64,000 nt of DNA, from contig NZ_VKHQ01000003.1 in the NCBI RefSeq assembly GCF_009792795.1, positions 310,001-374,000 of the forward strand, written 5' to 3'. Made by a program: the position numbers and the translations under genes. Shown here piece by piece: positions 48,020-57,144 of this stretch (position 1 is its first letter; each line of letters begins with the position of its first letter). The notes beneath the pieces are model-generated. The model saw nothing but the letters and a program-made list of their open reading frames with translations. It made no database searches and was not told the origin of the DNA. The stretch comes from Cognatiluteimonas profundi (GTDB lineage: Bacteria; Pseudomonadota; Gammaproteobacteria; Xanthomonadales; Xanthomonadaceae).

Positions 48020-51004
48020 ATGAAACGCATGCTGATCAATGCGACGCAGGCAGAAGAACTGCGCGTCGCGATCGTTGATGGACAGACGCTGTACGACATC
48101 GACATCGAGCAACCGTCGAAAGAGCAGAAAAAATCCAACATCTACAAGGGCCGCATCACCCGGCTCGAGCCATCGCTCGAAGCCGCCTTCGTCGAATACG
48201 GCGGTGAGCGCCACGGCTTCCTGCCGCTGAAGGAAATCTCCCGCGACTACTTCCAGGCCGGCGTCGACCCCAACAAGGCGACGATCCGCGAACTCCTGCG
48301 CGAGGGCCAGGAAGTCGTCATGCAGGTCGACAAGGACGAGCGCGGCAACAAGGGCGCCGCGCTGACGACGTTCATCTCGCTGGCCGGCCGCTACATGGTG
48401 CTGATGCCCAACTCGCCCACCGCCGGCGGCGTCTCGCGCCGGATCGAGGGCGATGACCGCGCCGCGTTGAAGGAAGCCATGGACCGCCTGGCCATCCCCG
48501 ATGACATGGGGGTGATCATCCGCACCGCCGGCGTCGGCCGCGATGCCGAAGAACTGCAGTGGGACCTGGATTACCTGCTCAGCGTCTGGAAGGCGATCGC
48601 CGATGCCGCGTTGACCAAGCCGGCACCGTTCCTGATCTACCAGGAATCGCGCCTGATCATCCGCGCCCTGCGCGACTACATGCGCGCCGATGTCGGCGAG
48701 ATCCTCGTCGACACGCCCGAGATGTATGCCGAAGCGCAGGAGTTCGTGCAGCAGGTGATGCCGCACAACATGCGCAAGCTCAAGCACTACACCGACGACA
48801 CCCCGCTCTTCAACCGCTTCCAGATCGAATCGCAGATCGAGAACGCGTACGAGCGCAACGTGCGCCTGCCCTCCGGCGGCGCACTGGTGATCGACCAGAC
48901 CGAAGCGCTGACCGCGATCGACGTCAACTCCGCCCGTGCGACCAAGGGCGGCGACATCGAGGAAACCGCCTTCAACACCAACCTTGAAGCGGCCGAGGAA
49001 GTCGCCCGCCAGATGCGCCTGCGCGATCTCGGCGGCCTGGTGGTGATCGACTTCATCGACATGTCCTCCAGCAAGCACCAGCGCGACGTGGAGAACAAGC
49101 TGCAGAACGCGCTGCGCTTCGACCGCGCCCGCGTGCAGCTTGGCCGCATCTCGAAGTTCGGCCTGCTGGAGATGTCGCGCCAGCGCCTGCGTCCGTCATT
49201 GGGTGAATCCAGCCAGCTGATCTGCCCGCGCTGCGAAGGCCACGGCCGCATGCGCAGCATCGAGTCCCTGTCGCTCTCCATCCTGCGCGTGGCCGAAGAG
49301 CATGCGATGAAGGAAAACACCGGGCAGGTGCTGGTGCAGGTGCCGGTCGAGATCGCCAACTACCTGCTCAACGAAAAGCGTCGCGCCCTGGGCGAGATCG
49401 AACAGCGCCATGAAGCGCCGATCGTGATCGTGGCCGACGACCAGCTCGAGACGCCGCACTACGAAGTCACCCGCCTGCGCGAGAACGAACTGGGCGAGGA
49501 AGCCGCACGCCCGAGCTACCAGCGCGGCACGCCGCGCAAGCTTGCGACCATCGCCCTGACGCGCGCCAACCTCAACGTGCCGGTTGCCGCGGCGGTCACG
49601 CAGGTGCGGCCGGCGCAACCGGCTCCCGTGCGCGAACCGCGCGAGGAAGAAGCGCCGGCGCAGGTTGTCCAGGCGATGCCAGCCACGCCCGCGCCGACAC
49701 ATTCCGTCGGCATGGTCGAGCGCATCCTCCGCTTCTTCCGCGGCACGCAGCCGGCACCATCGTCCACTCCCGCACCCGCGCCCGCGCGTTCGGCGGACGG
49801 ACGTGGCGGCCGCAACGATCGCAACGCGCAGCGCCGCGATGGTCGCGGCAAGCCGGCCCGCGATGGCCAGCGACGCGACGAGCAACGCCGTGACGAGCCA
49901 CGTGGCAATCGTGCTCCCGCCAACGCCACGAACAGGCCGCAGGAAGCCAAGGCACCCGAGGCGCGTCCCGCCGACGGCAAGCAGGGCGATCGCAGCCGTG
50001 GCGAACCACAGCAGAAGCAGCAGCGGCAGCCACAGAAATCCGGTGAGCCGCGGCAGCAGCAGGCCAAGGCACAGGACGACACGCGCCAGCCCGCGCAACC
50101 GCGGGCTCCACGTCCGCCACGCGAGCCACGCGAACCGCGCGAGCCGATGGCAACCGAGCCCCGGGTGCCGCTGGTCGTTGTCGATGGCGTGGAGCCCGCA
50201 AGCATGACGTCGCCCGAGGGGGCGCTGGCAGTGAGCGACATCCAGGCCAGTGACGCAGGCATGCAAGGCGCGACCGCACCCGGTACGGATGCCGGCCAGG
50301 AAACAGCTGGTGAAGGTGGACGTCGACGTCGCGGTCGTCGTGGCGGCCGCCGCCGTCGTCGTGGAGCCGAAGGCACCGCTGCTGGCGAGACGACGGGCAT
50401 GGAACATGACGAGGTCGGAAACGATGTCGCCGCCGCCCATCGTTCGCAGCCGGAATTCGATTTCGACGATGACGACGGTGCAGCCGCACCCCACCTCGCC
50501 ATGTCGGAAGCCGTGGCAGCGCCTGTCGTGATCGGCGAACTCGTGGAGACGGATGCGGGCATCGCCAGCACGCCAAGCGCGGTCGAGCATGTCGAGCATG
50601 TCGAGCGTGTCGAGCAGGCACCCGTCGCCCCGATCGCGATTCACAGCCAGATGCAGCCACCCGCGGCGCCGACCGAGCCGGACATGGAGTCGACGCCTGT
50701 CACCGCGCCTGCGCCGGTGGATCGTGACGTCGCCGACATCGCCGGCTACCCGGTGGAACCGGCCGCCGTTGTCGAACCGTTCCTGCTGGAGCCGGCAACG
50801 ATGGACGTCGCGCAGAGCGCTGCGATCGGCATGACCGAAACGGCGACGGCTGCCGACGAATCGCCCGCCGCGCCTGGCCTGTTCGATCTCGTCAATGCCA
50901 CCCCGCCACCGGAATCGAATCCGGCCGATGCCGCCGCCAATGCGATCGCGCATGAGGCCGAGTCGACGGATATCGCGGAAGGCGAAGACAGGCGGAACGC
51001 CTGA
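48020..51004 (+). CDS. rne: Ribonuclease E
   Basis: 994 residues. The N-terminal catalytic half (1-510) carries the S1 domain (about 38-120), the metal-binding aspartates in [10 protein letters not shown] (D301) and VVIDFIDM (D344), and the zinc link CPRC (C403, C406), all at E. coli-like positions. The C-terminal half is disordered: an Arg-rich stretch (about 590-700), a Pro/Arg repeat, a second R/G patch ([15 protein letters not shown], about 770) and an acidic Ala/Val/Glu tail. It starts mRNA decay and processes rRNA and tRNA, and its tail scaffolds the degradosome. A 9-bp repeat at about 50584-50610 codes EHV repeats. ATG 48020 has GAGGA 7 nt upstream. Confidence 0.96.
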   Translation: MKRMLINATQAEELRVAIVDGQTLYDIDIEQPSKEQKKSNIYKGRITRLEPSLEAAFVEYGGERHGFLPLKEISRDYFQAGVDPNKATIRELLREGQEVVMQVDKDERGNKGAALTTFISLAGRYMVLMPNSPTAGGVSRRIEGDDRAALKEAMDRLAIPDDMGVIIRTAGVGRDAEELQWDLDYLLSVWKAIADAALTKPAPFLIYQESRLIIRALRDYMRADVGEILVDTPEMYAEAQEFVQQVMPHNMRKLKHYTDDTPLFNRFQIESQIENAYERNVRLPSGGALVIDQTEALTAIDVNSARATKGGDIEETAFNTNLEAAEEVARQMRLRDLGGLVVIDFIDMSSSKHQRDVENKLQNALRFDRARVQLGRISKFGLLEMSRQRLRPSLGESSQLICPRCEGHGRMRSIESLSLSILRVAEEHAMKENTGQVLVQVPVEIANYLLNEKRRALGEIEQRHEAPIVIVADDQLETPHYEVTRLRENELGEEAARPSYQRGTPRKLATIALTRANLNVPVAAAVTQVRPAQPAPVREPREEEAPAQVVQAMPATPAPTHSVGMVERILRFFRGTQPAPSSTPAPAPARSADGRGGRNDRNAQRRDGRGKPARDGQRRDEQRRDEPRGNRAPANATNRPQEAKAPEARPADGKQGDRSRGEPQQKQQRQPQKSGEPRQQQAKAQDDTRQPAQPRAPRPPREPREPREPMATEPRVPLVVVDGVEPASMTSPEGALAVSDIQASDAGMQGATAPGTDAGQETAGEGGRRRRGRRGGRRRRRGAEGTAAGETTGMEHDEVGNDVAAAHRSQPEFDFDDDDGAAAPHLAMSEAVAAPVVIGELVETDAGIASTPSAVEHVEHVERVEQAPVAPIAIHSQMQPPAAPTEPDMESTPVTAPAPVDRDVADIAGYPVEPAAVVEPFLLEPATMDVAQSAAIGMTETATAADESPAAPGLFDLVNATPPPESNPADAAANAIAHEAESTDIAEGEDRRNA

Positions 51005-51011
51005 CCGCATC

Positions 51012-51065
51012 GCGCAACCGGGCATCCGGTTGCGCAAGACATCCAGCCCCGGGTCAGCCCGGGGC
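51012..51065. terminator. Two tandem stem-loops between convergent genes
   Basis: First: perfect 10-bp stem GCGCAACCGG / CCGGTTGCGC, loop GCAT (51012-51035). Second: 8-bp stem GCCCCGGG / CCCGGGGC around TCAG (51046-51065). Both lie in the 72-nt gap between rne and the response-regulator gene; no long U run. Likely end transcripts from both sides. Confidence 0.6.
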
Positions 51066-51076
51066 CGGATCAACGC

Positions 51077-51724
51077 CTACAGGGCGTTTGCAGGATCGGC
51101 GACACCGTATTGGCCGGCCAGCCTGGCCAGCGCGATGGTGTCGTGGATGCCAAGCTTCTCGAACAATCGCGTCTTGTGCGTGTTGACCGTCTTGGCGCTC
51201 AAGCTCAGTCGCTTGGCGATGTCTTCCTGGCGCAATCCCTGCGTCAGCAGCATCGCGACTTCCAGCTCCCGTGGCGACAACGCATCGAATGGCGACGCGT
51301 CGCCGTCGATACCGTACAAGGCCAGGTTCTGCGCCACGCTGCTGGCGAGATAGCGCTTGCCACGGGCGACATCGCGCACCGCCCGCAACAACTCGCTGGC
51401 ATCGCCGCCCTTCCCCACGTAACCCGACGCCCCGATCTCGAGCAGGCGCTTGGGCATCGGCCCATCCTCCAGCACCGACACCACGATGACGCGCGTGCCG
51501 TGGTCGCCCTTGAGGATGCGTTCGGTCAATTCCAGGCCGCTCACACCAGGCAGATGCAGGTCGCACAACACGACATCGGGCTTGAGCTTGCGGATCTGCG
51601 GCAATGCATCCTCGCCACAGTCCGCCTCGCCCACCACCTCGATGTCGACTTCCCCCGACAGAATCATGCGCATCCCTGCGCGCACCAACGCGTGGTCATC
51701 GACCACGAAAACGCGGATGATCAT
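51077..51724 (-). CDS. GacA/UvrY-like response regulator
   Basis: 215 residues. Receiver domain (1-120) with the phosphoacceptor Asp in VVLCDLHLPG (about 55) and KGD loop (GYVGKGG), followed by a LuxR-type helix-turn-helix (LSPRELEVAMLLTQG, then LSAKTVNTHKTRLFEKLGI). The pattern is that of GacA/UvrY, which activates small RNAs sequestering CsrA/RsmA. ATG 51724 was picked over GTG 51733 since GGAGGTGA is 5 nt upstream. The partner histidine kinase is not in the window. Confidence 0.88.
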   Translation of the reverse strand: MIIRVFVVDDHALVRAGMRMILSGEVDIEVVGEADCGEDALPQIRKLKPDVVLCDLHLPGVSGLELTERILKGDHGTRVIVVSVLEDGPMPKRLLEIGASGYVGKGGDASELLRAVRDVARGKRYLASSVAQNLALYGIDGDASPFDALSPRELEVAMLLTQGLRQEDIAKRLSLSAKTVNTHKTRLFEKLGIHDTIALARLAGQYGVADPANAL

Positions 51725-51806
51725 CCTTGTCACCTCCGTTCATGTACCCGAATGGAGCGTAGTCGGCAGGCACCCCCGACCGCAAGCTGATCCGCACGGC
51801 CTCCGC

Positions 51807-51812
51807 TAGAAT
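51807..51812 (+). promoter_or_regulatory. Probable -10 box for tRNA-Ser
   Basis: TAGAAT 12 nt before the tRNA 5' end. No clear -35 partner. Confidence 0.45.
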
Positions 51813-51823
51813 GGCCGGTCGCC

Positions 51824-51913
51824 GGAGAGATGGCCGAGTGGTTTAAGGCAGCGGTCTTGAAAACCGCCGTGGTAGCGATACCACCGTGGGTTCGAATCCC
51901 ACTCTCTCCGCCA
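51824..51913 (+). tRNA. tRNA-Ser (anticodon UGA)
   Basis: Cloverleaf read by eye: acceptor GGAGAGA / TCTCTCC, discriminator G, encoded CCA; anticodon stem GCGGT...ACCGC with the loop CTTGAAA giving anticodon TGA at 51858-51860; a long type-II variable arm (about CCGTGGTAGCGATACCACCG region) typical of serine tRNA; T loop GGTTCGAATCCC. Confidence 0.95.
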
Positions 51914-51959
51914 CCCTTGCATCGCGCCTGCGCCGGTCCACCGGCGGCCATCGGACCGC

Positions 51960-53012
51960 TCAGATCACGATGCCCTTGCTGATGTAATAGTAGAAAACGC
52001 CGCAGGCCATGATCAGTCCGCACTGGATCACCGGCGCACTGCGCAACAGGGGCATGCGGCTGTGGCAAAGGACGGCCGCCAGCATCAAGGAGGCGGCTTG
52101 CCAGGCCGGCAACAGGTAGCGGTTGGAGAAGTAACCCCAGCCGAACATGAAGAACGGCAGCAGCATCACCAGGTAGACCGATGTACTGCGCTTGATGCCG
52201 TCCCGGTACGGTGCCTCGATCATGGGCGCCAGTGCGAACGGCAACACGTACCACGCGATCGAGAACATCGCGAAATCCACCCGCACGCCTGGGCTGAAGT
52301 AATGGTTCTGCGCGTACTCCATCACGATCGTGTAGAGCTGCGGCGACAGCGACTTCACCAGGTACATCGTCGTGCCCGAGCAGTACAGCAGCAATGCGAT
52401 GGCCGCCACGCCGGCCAGCTGCCGGGGCCGCAGGAACAACGCAGGCGCGAAGGCGATGTAGAGAAGCGCCGAATAATGCAGCATCGAGGCCGCGGTGCCG
52501 ATCAGCAGGAAGCGCCACCACTCGCGCCTCTGGAAGGCCATCAGCGCAGTGAAGACCAGCAAGGCGGACAGGCCCTGTCGTATGGCGTTGATCGAGGCGT
52601 TGACGAAGATCGGCGACAGCAGGAGGAACATCAGCGACGCGCCCAGGAACGTCACGTACCTGCAGGCAGCCCCCATGTAACGGTAGTACTCCCGGGTCGA
52701 GACGACGACCGTCGCCAGCAGCAGCGTGAACAGCGCAGCCTGGTAGCCGACAAGACCGACTCCCATCTTCTTGAGGAAAAGAGTGATGGCGACGAAGCCC
52801 GGCTCCAGCCGCGTTTCGAGCGGCTGCTGCATCACGCCGGCATAGAAGTCGGCATAGATCTTCGTATCCGTGCCGATCTCCAGTGGCCGCGTCGCCACCA
52901 GCCAGGTGGCAAAGGCAGCAACGGCCAGCAGCAGGAAGGCAGCCACGGCGTTTTCGGCCGTCGACCGCGCAACCTGCGTGGGAGACTGGAAGGCAGCGAG
53001 CTGGACGCTCAT
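51960..53012 (-). CDS. EpsG-family membrane protein (polysaccharide polymerase-like)
   Basis: 350 residues with about ten transmembrane helices. The N-terminal LEIGTDTKIYADFY and middle NAIRQGLSALLVFTALMAF with HYSALLYI fit the EpsG/Wzy-like family (PF14897), which polymerises or exports exopolysaccharide repeat units. ATG 53012 shares one base with the stop of the glycosyltransferase upstream (TGATG), so the two are coupled. It ends 46 nt from tRNA-Ser. Confidence 0.82.
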   Translation of the reverse strand: MSVQLAAFQSPTQVARSTAENAVAAFLLLAVAAFATWLVATRPLEIGTDTKIYADFYAGVMQQPLETRLEPGFVAITLFLKKMGVGLVGYQAALFTLLLATVVVSTREYYRYMGAACRYVTFLGASLMFLLLSPIFVNASINAIRQGLSALLVFTALMAFQRREWWRFLLIGTAASMLHYSALLYIAFAPALFLRPRQLAGVAAIALLLYCSGTTMYLVKSLSPQLYTIVMEYAQNHYFSPGVRVDFAMFSIAWYVLPFALAPMIEAPYRDGIKRSTSVYLVMLLPFFMFGWGYFSNRYLLPAWQAASLMLAAVLCHSRMPLLRSAPVIQCGLIMACGVFYYYISKGIVI

Positions 53013-53884
53013 CAGGATGCCCGCGGCCGGCGAACGCCGACGATGCGACGACCCAGCGTCACCAGCCGGTGCCGCGCCAGGCGACACTCGAGGCTGGACC
53101 TGGCGAGGCCGTATTCGGCAAGGCTGATGCAGCCACGGCGATAGAGCTCGCGCCTGGATTCGCGCCCCGCCCGATGCCTGGCGCGGACATCCGTGCTCGA
53201 CTCACCGGCGCCGCGCGGATGTTCATGGGCGACGCCCAGGACCTGGTTGATCTTCGCGCAACGATGACCGGCGAATGCGATCTCGCTCCACAGCAGGAAA
53301 TCCTCCGACCTCCGCAACGATTCGCTGAATCGAAACGGAAGGTCCCTCCGCAGCACCACGGACAGGGTCTGGATCGGGTTGTGCAACAGGAACAACTCCT
53401 TGGGCAGGATCCGCGCCAGCAATGGGAATGTCAGCGGGGCATCGCGCGGGAAGGAGCGCTGCCGGACCTCCACGCAATGCGATATCAGCGCGATGCGGGG
53501 GTCTGCATGCAGTACGGCCATCTGCAGTTCCAGCTTGCTCCGGCACCAGATGTCATCGGCATCGAGGAAGGCGATGAACCGGCATCTTGCTGCCTGCCAT
53601 CCGGTGTTTCGCGCGCATGAAGGGCCACCGTTCCGCCGCCGGCGGATCACCTTGATCCAGCCGTCGGGATGGCTGCTTGCGGCACGCCGGATCGCCATGC
53701 GCGTCTGCGGACCGCTGCCGTCGTCGACCAGCAACACCTCGGCTGGCAGCAGGGTCTGGGCGGCAACGGATGCGATGGCGTCGCCAACGGTGTGCGCGCA
53801 GCGATAGCAGGGAATCACGACGCTGACCGGCGCGAATTCCCGATCGGTGGGGAAATTCCGCATCTGCGTGATCACCGGCTGCAT
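53012..53884 (-). CDS. Family 2 glycosyltransferase (copy A)
   Basis: 290 residues with a GT-A fold: VSVVIPCYRC near residue 20, LLVDDGSG, the substrate-binding loop NGGPSCARNTGWQAA, and DXD as FLDADDIWC. It adds a sugar from a nucleotide donor to a glycan or lipid acceptor. ATG 53884 has GGGAGG 6 nt upstream. It is a clear paralog of the next gene upstream (copy B). Sits between the latter and the EpsG-like gene, apparently all one operon. Confidence 0.9.
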   Translation of the reverse strand: MQPVITQMRNFPTDREFAPVSVVIPCYRCAHTVGDAIASVAAQTLLPAEVLLVDDGSGPQTRMAIRRAASSHPDGWIKVIRRRRNGGPSCARNTGWQAARCRFIAFLDADDIWCRSKLELQMAVLHADPRIALISHCVEVRQRSFPRDAPLTFPLLARILPKELFLLHNPIQTLSVVLRRDLPFRFSESLRRSEDFLLWSEIAFAGHRCAKINQVLGVAHEHPRGAGESSTDVRARHRAGRESRRELYRRGCISLAEYGLARSSLECRLARHRLVTLGRRIVGVRRPRAS

Positions 53885-53987
53885 CCGCCACCTCCCTGTG
53901 AACCACCACGCCGCTGCGTCAACCAGCGCCCGGCGCGATCCGGATGCGACTGGGCGAGCGGGCCATGTCTTGCCAAGTGCGACGCAT

Positions 53988-55019
53988 CTACCTGCTGGTG
54001 TCGTCGAGCGTCGAACATCGCTTCTCGCTTCCGACGGGCCACGCGGGGCCGAAGTCCGTATGCCTGCGCCCGGCGTTGAACGCCGGACCGTCGCGACGCT
54101 GCTGGGGGAGCGATTGCGACGATTCGAAATACGGCCAGACGAAGCAAGCCCTCGGCCGCCTGCGCCTGTTGGTGGTGCGCCGGCTCAGCATCACCAGGTT
54201 CCGCCGCATCCGGCGGCACCACCCGACGGGCCTGGAAATGTAGTGCTCGGCAGGACTGATCAACCCCTGCCGTCGCAATTCCTGCCGCACTTCCAATCCA
54301 GCCTGGTGCATTGCCCCGATGTCCGCGCTGAGTCCCCCAGCCCCGTAGGCAGGTTTGTGGGTTGCGGCCAGCACCTGGTTGATCTTGACGCACAGGAATC
54401 CGGACAGCGCGATCTGGCTCCAGAGCAGGAAATCCTCGACCAGCCGGAACTTCTCGTTGAAACGGAACGGTATGTCGGACCGCAACACGACCGAGCCCGT
54501 GCGGAACGGGTTGTGCAACAGGAATGCGCGCCTGTCGAGCGCCCGCGCGCGTAACGGATAGACCGGCGGTGGAGGTGGCAGCGACCGCTGGCGGACATCC
54601 ATCCGGTGCGAGATCAGTGCGATGCCGGGATGGGCGCGCAACAACGGCATCTGCAGCTCCAGCTTGTTGGGAAACCAGGTGTCATCGGAATCGAGGAAGG
54701 CGATGTGATCATGGCGCGCACGCTGCCAACCAAGGTTGCGCGCACGCGCGGCACCGCCGTTGTGTCGCAGGGCAATGACCTTGATCCAGCCATCCGGATA
54801 TCGCGACGCCAGTCGTTCGAGGCCTTCGGCGGTTCCGTCGCCACTGCCGTCGTCGACAAGCAGCACTTCGGCCGGCAACAGGGTTTGCGCAGCGATGGAT
54901 GCCACCGTCGCGCCAACGGTCTGCATGCAGCGATAACAGGGAATCACGACGCTGACCGGCGCGGTCTTTCGGGCGGGGCTGAAAGTGGGCGGTTGCCTGG
55001 TGACGAACTTCATCGACAT
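53988..55019 (-). CDS. Family 2 glycosyltransferase (copy B)
   Basis: 343 residues. Same GT-A motifs as copy A (VSVVIPCYRC, AAQTLLPAEVLLVDDGSG, NGGAARARNLGW, FLDSDDTWF) and long identical or near-identical stretches over residues about 20-250, so the pair is a tandem duplication. It carries an extra basic C-terminal tail of about 60 residues (from ...SRRTTNRRRRP). ATG 55019 has GGAG 4-5 nt upstream. A 103-nt gap separates it from copy A. Confidence 0.9.
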   Translation of the reverse strand: MSMKFVTRQPPTFSPARKTAPVSVVIPCYRCMQTVGATVASIAAQTLLPAEVLLVDDGSGDGTAEGLERLASRYPDGWIKVIALRHNGGAARARNLGWQRARHDHIAFLDSDDTWFPNKLELQMPLLRAHPGIALISHRMDVRQRSLPPPPPVYPLRARALDRRAFLLHNPFRTGSVVLRSDIPFRFNEKFRLVEDFLLWSQIALSGFLCVKINQVLAATHKPAYGAGGLSADIGAMHQAGLEVRQELRRQGLISPAEHYISRPVGWCRRMRRNLVMLSRRTTNRRRRPRACFVWPYFESSQSLPQQRRDGPAFNAGRRHTDFGPAWPVGSEKRCSTLDDTSR

Positions 55020-55378
55020 CGCACTCCATTGCCACAGTCGCTTCCTGCCGCAACCACCCACTTTCAGCTGCCTGGCAGCGTCAAGGCGTTTTCGACTGGC
55101 GCATTTTTTATTGCCGAGCTGTCAGCTCTGGTTAAGAAACTAACAATGCAGATGTGTTAGCCGCGTTAACGGCAGCAGGGTTTTTCCGACACCGGATGCA
55201 AGATGGCAACCGCTTGCCTGGTCGCATTTTCGTGAAGGACGTGTACGTGTCCGCTGCCCGGCAATATCCGCGTGGCCCTCCAGTTGAGTCGTGCATTCGC
55301 TTCACCTCGGCCAGCGCGCAGGACGTCGACACTCGTGCCGCACGGCAGGATGCAAACCGATCACCAGAGGGACCAGAC
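55020..55378. promoter_or_regulatory. AT-richer divergent region between glycosyltransferase and sulfotransferase
   Basis: 359 nt without a supported gene. The stretch 55090-55160 is clearly richer in A/T than its surroundings. It contains the perfect palindrome GAGCTG-T-CAGCTC (55116-55128) and a TTGCCG/TAAGAA pair spaced 16 nt that could be a promoter towards the sulfotransferase. Both divergent operons must start here. Confidence 0.4.
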
Positions 55379-56311
55379 ATGAGTGCACGCATCGCCGCTC
55401 CGAAGCCGAACCTCTTCCTTGTCGGCGCCCCGAAAGCGGGGACGACATCGATCGACCAACTCCTGCGGGAGCACCCGGACGTCTTCCTGTCGCCGATCAA
55501 GGAGCCATGCCACTTCTGCACCGACGTGGCCGACCAGCTGTCGCAAAGCGTCCAGCGCAAACGGAAGTTCGATGTCGCCGCTTACCTCGACGCGTCCGAA
55601 CGCAAGCTCGAAGGCCTGGCGTGGGTGGATTCACCCGGGCACTACGCGCGCCTGTTCGACGCTGCCGACGCCCAACCCGTCATCGGCGAGTGCTCGACGT
55701 TCTACCTGTCGTCGAAGGTCGCGGCGCGTGCCATCCACGACTACAACCCGGACGCCAGGATCGTGGCCTTGCTGCGCGACCCCTTGCAGCGGATCCGCTC
55801 GCATTACGAAATGGACCGCGTGCACGGCCTCACCGCGCGAAGCCTGACGTCGCTCATCGAGGAGGAACTCGCCCTGGGCGACGACGCGCATTGGGGGAAC
55901 TGTTTCTACTACCTGGGCGCGAGCCGGTATGCGCCGCAGCTCGCACGCTTCCGCCAGTATTTTCCGCACGACAAGGTGCTCGTCCTGTCGTTCGAGTCAT
56001 TGCTCGCCGATACCGAGGCCACCCTGCGCCAGCTGTACGCATTCCTCGGCATCGACGCGCTGCCGGAACTGCTTGCGCTCCCGTCGGCGAACAGGGGGCG
56101 CGCCGCCCGCTTTCCCGGCTTCAATCGCGCGCTGCATGCCAGCGGGCTGAAGCCGCTGGTGTCGGGACTGCTGAAAAGCGGGCTGTCGTCGCGGCTGGAG
56201 CAGCGGATGAAGTCCGCCTACTACCGCCGCGGCGTCCACGTCGTGTCGGACGAGGAAATGCAACGCATTGGACGCCTCCTGCGGGACGAGGGGCTGATGG
56301 CCGCGGCCTAG
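55379..56311 (+). CDS. PAPS-dependent sulfotransferase
   Basis: 310 residues. The 5'-phosphosulfate loop is FLVGAPKAGTTSIDQLL (about 12-28) and the 3'-phosphate motif is ARIVALLRDPLQRIRSHY (about 125-140). It moves sulfate from PAPS to an acceptor hydroxyl; bacterial relatives act on polysaccharides, lipids or peptides. I used ATG 55379 since AGAGGGA precedes it and it begins just before the first motif; the frame runs back to 55154. Next to a glycan operon and 2.8 kb from the lasso cluster, so a sugar acceptor is likeliest. Confidence 0.85.
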   Translation: MSARIAAPKPNLFLVGAPKAGTTSIDQLLREHPDVFLSPIKEPCHFCTDVADQLSQSVQRKRKFDVAAYLDASERKLEGLAWVDSPGHYARLFDAADAQPVIGECSTFYLSSKVAARAIHDYNPDARIVALLRDPLQRIRSHYEMDRVHGLTARSLTSLIEEELALGDDAHWGNCFYYLGASRYAPQLARFRQYFPHDKVLVLSFESLLADTEATLRQLYAFLGIDALPELLALPSANRGRAARFPGFNRALHASGLKPLVSGLLKSGLSSRLEQRMKSAYYRRGVHVVSDEEMQRIGRLLRDEGLMAAA

Positions 56312-56385
56312 CGCCTTGGCCGTGCGGTCGTGCCGATGCCGCGACCGGTTAGGCTACGGCACGCACGGCAATCGGCTCGAGAACG

Positions 56386-56832
56386 ATGGCACCTGATTTC
56401 AGCGTCAACCTGGCCGTGGTGCTGCTCACGGCCTTCGCGGTCGCCATCGCCGTCGGCCTGCACTACGAGGGCTTGAACTGGCTCGCGCGCCGACTGACCA
56501 AGCGCTCCCACGCGCGGCGACGGCGCGTGCTGCATGCGGTCATCGGCGCACTGATCCTGCACATCGCCGAGATCTGGGTGTTCGGCGTCGCCTACTGGCT
56601 GAGCCTTGCCCTGCCCGGCTCCGGCGGCGTGCTCGGTGCACCGGAGCACGGCCTGCTCGATACCGTGTACCTGTCGGCGATGACGTTCTCGACGGTGGGT
56701 TTCGGCGACGTGGCCCCGCATGGCCCGATCCGCTTCATCGCCGGCACCGAAGCCGTCCTCGGCCTGTTCCTGATCGCGTGGTCGGCGACCTTCACCTACT
56801 ACGAGATGGCGCGGAACTGGCGCGAGCGCTGA
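56386..56832 (+). CDS. Small potassium-channel-like membrane protein
   Basis: 148 residues, about four hydrophobic segments (8-28, 50-72, 95-105 pore, 118-140). The pore signature TFSTVGFGDVAP fits the ion-channel domain (PF07885) selectivity filter TxGYGD with GFGD. Possibly a two-pore-type K+ channel subunit without a regulatory domain. ATG 56386. Followed by tRNA-Val. Confidence 0.85.
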   Translation: MAPDFSVNLAVVLLTAFAVAIAVGLHYEGLNWLARRLTKRSHARRRRVLHAVIGALILHIAEIWVFGVAYWLSLALPGSGGVLGAPEHGLLDTVYLSAMTFSTVGFGDVAPHGPIRFIAGTEAVLGLFLIAWSATFTYYEMARNWRER

Positions 56833-56915
56833 GGCCCGAGCCGATGCGCGACGGATGCAACCGCTCCAGGGCCGAGGCCGCTGGCAGTCGCCCCGAAAAT
56901 CCCGGAAGGACCCGG

Positions 56916-56944
56916 TTGGCCGGGCGCGAGGTCGCCGTTATACT
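56916..56944 (+). promoter_or_regulatory. Promoter for tRNA-Val
   Basis: TTGGCC (56916-56921) and TATACT (56939-56944) spaced 17 nt; the tRNA starts 10 nt downstream. Confidence 0.7.
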
Positions 56945-56953
56945 GCGCGGCTC

Positions 56954-57028
56954 GGGCGGTTAGCTCAGCGGTAGAGCATTGCCTTCACACGGCAAGGGTC
57001 GCAGGTTCGAACCCTGCACCGCCCACCA
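56954..57028 (+). tRNA. tRNA-Val (anticodon CAC)
   Basis: Cloverleaf read by eye: acceptor GGGCGGT / ACCGCCC, discriminator A, encoded CCA; D arm AGCTCAGCGGTAGAGC; anticodon stem TTGCC/GGCAA with loop TTCACAC giving CAC; T arm GCAGGTTCGAACCCTGC. Confidence 0.96.
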
Positions 57029-57049
57029 GTCAAAACAAGCCTGTTTGCG

Positions 57050-57073
57050 AATCCGGCCCAGCGCCGGATTTTT
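57050..57073 (+). terminator. Terminator after tRNA-Val
   Basis: 8-bp perfect stem AATCCGGC / GCCGGATT with a 5-nt loop, followed by TTT-GTTT; starts 22 nt after the tRNA. Confidence 0.8.
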
Positions 57074-57144
57074 GTTTGGGCAACCGCGGGGCGTTGGGGG
57101 ACTGATCCCGCGATCACCCCGCCCGATATCGTTCTGGTCCAGCC

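Noticed and set aside
51824..57028. Genomic island inserted in tRNA-Ser or tRNA-Val
   Set aside because: No integrase gene and no direct repeat of either tRNA 3' end found by eye; the glycan block may still be accessory.
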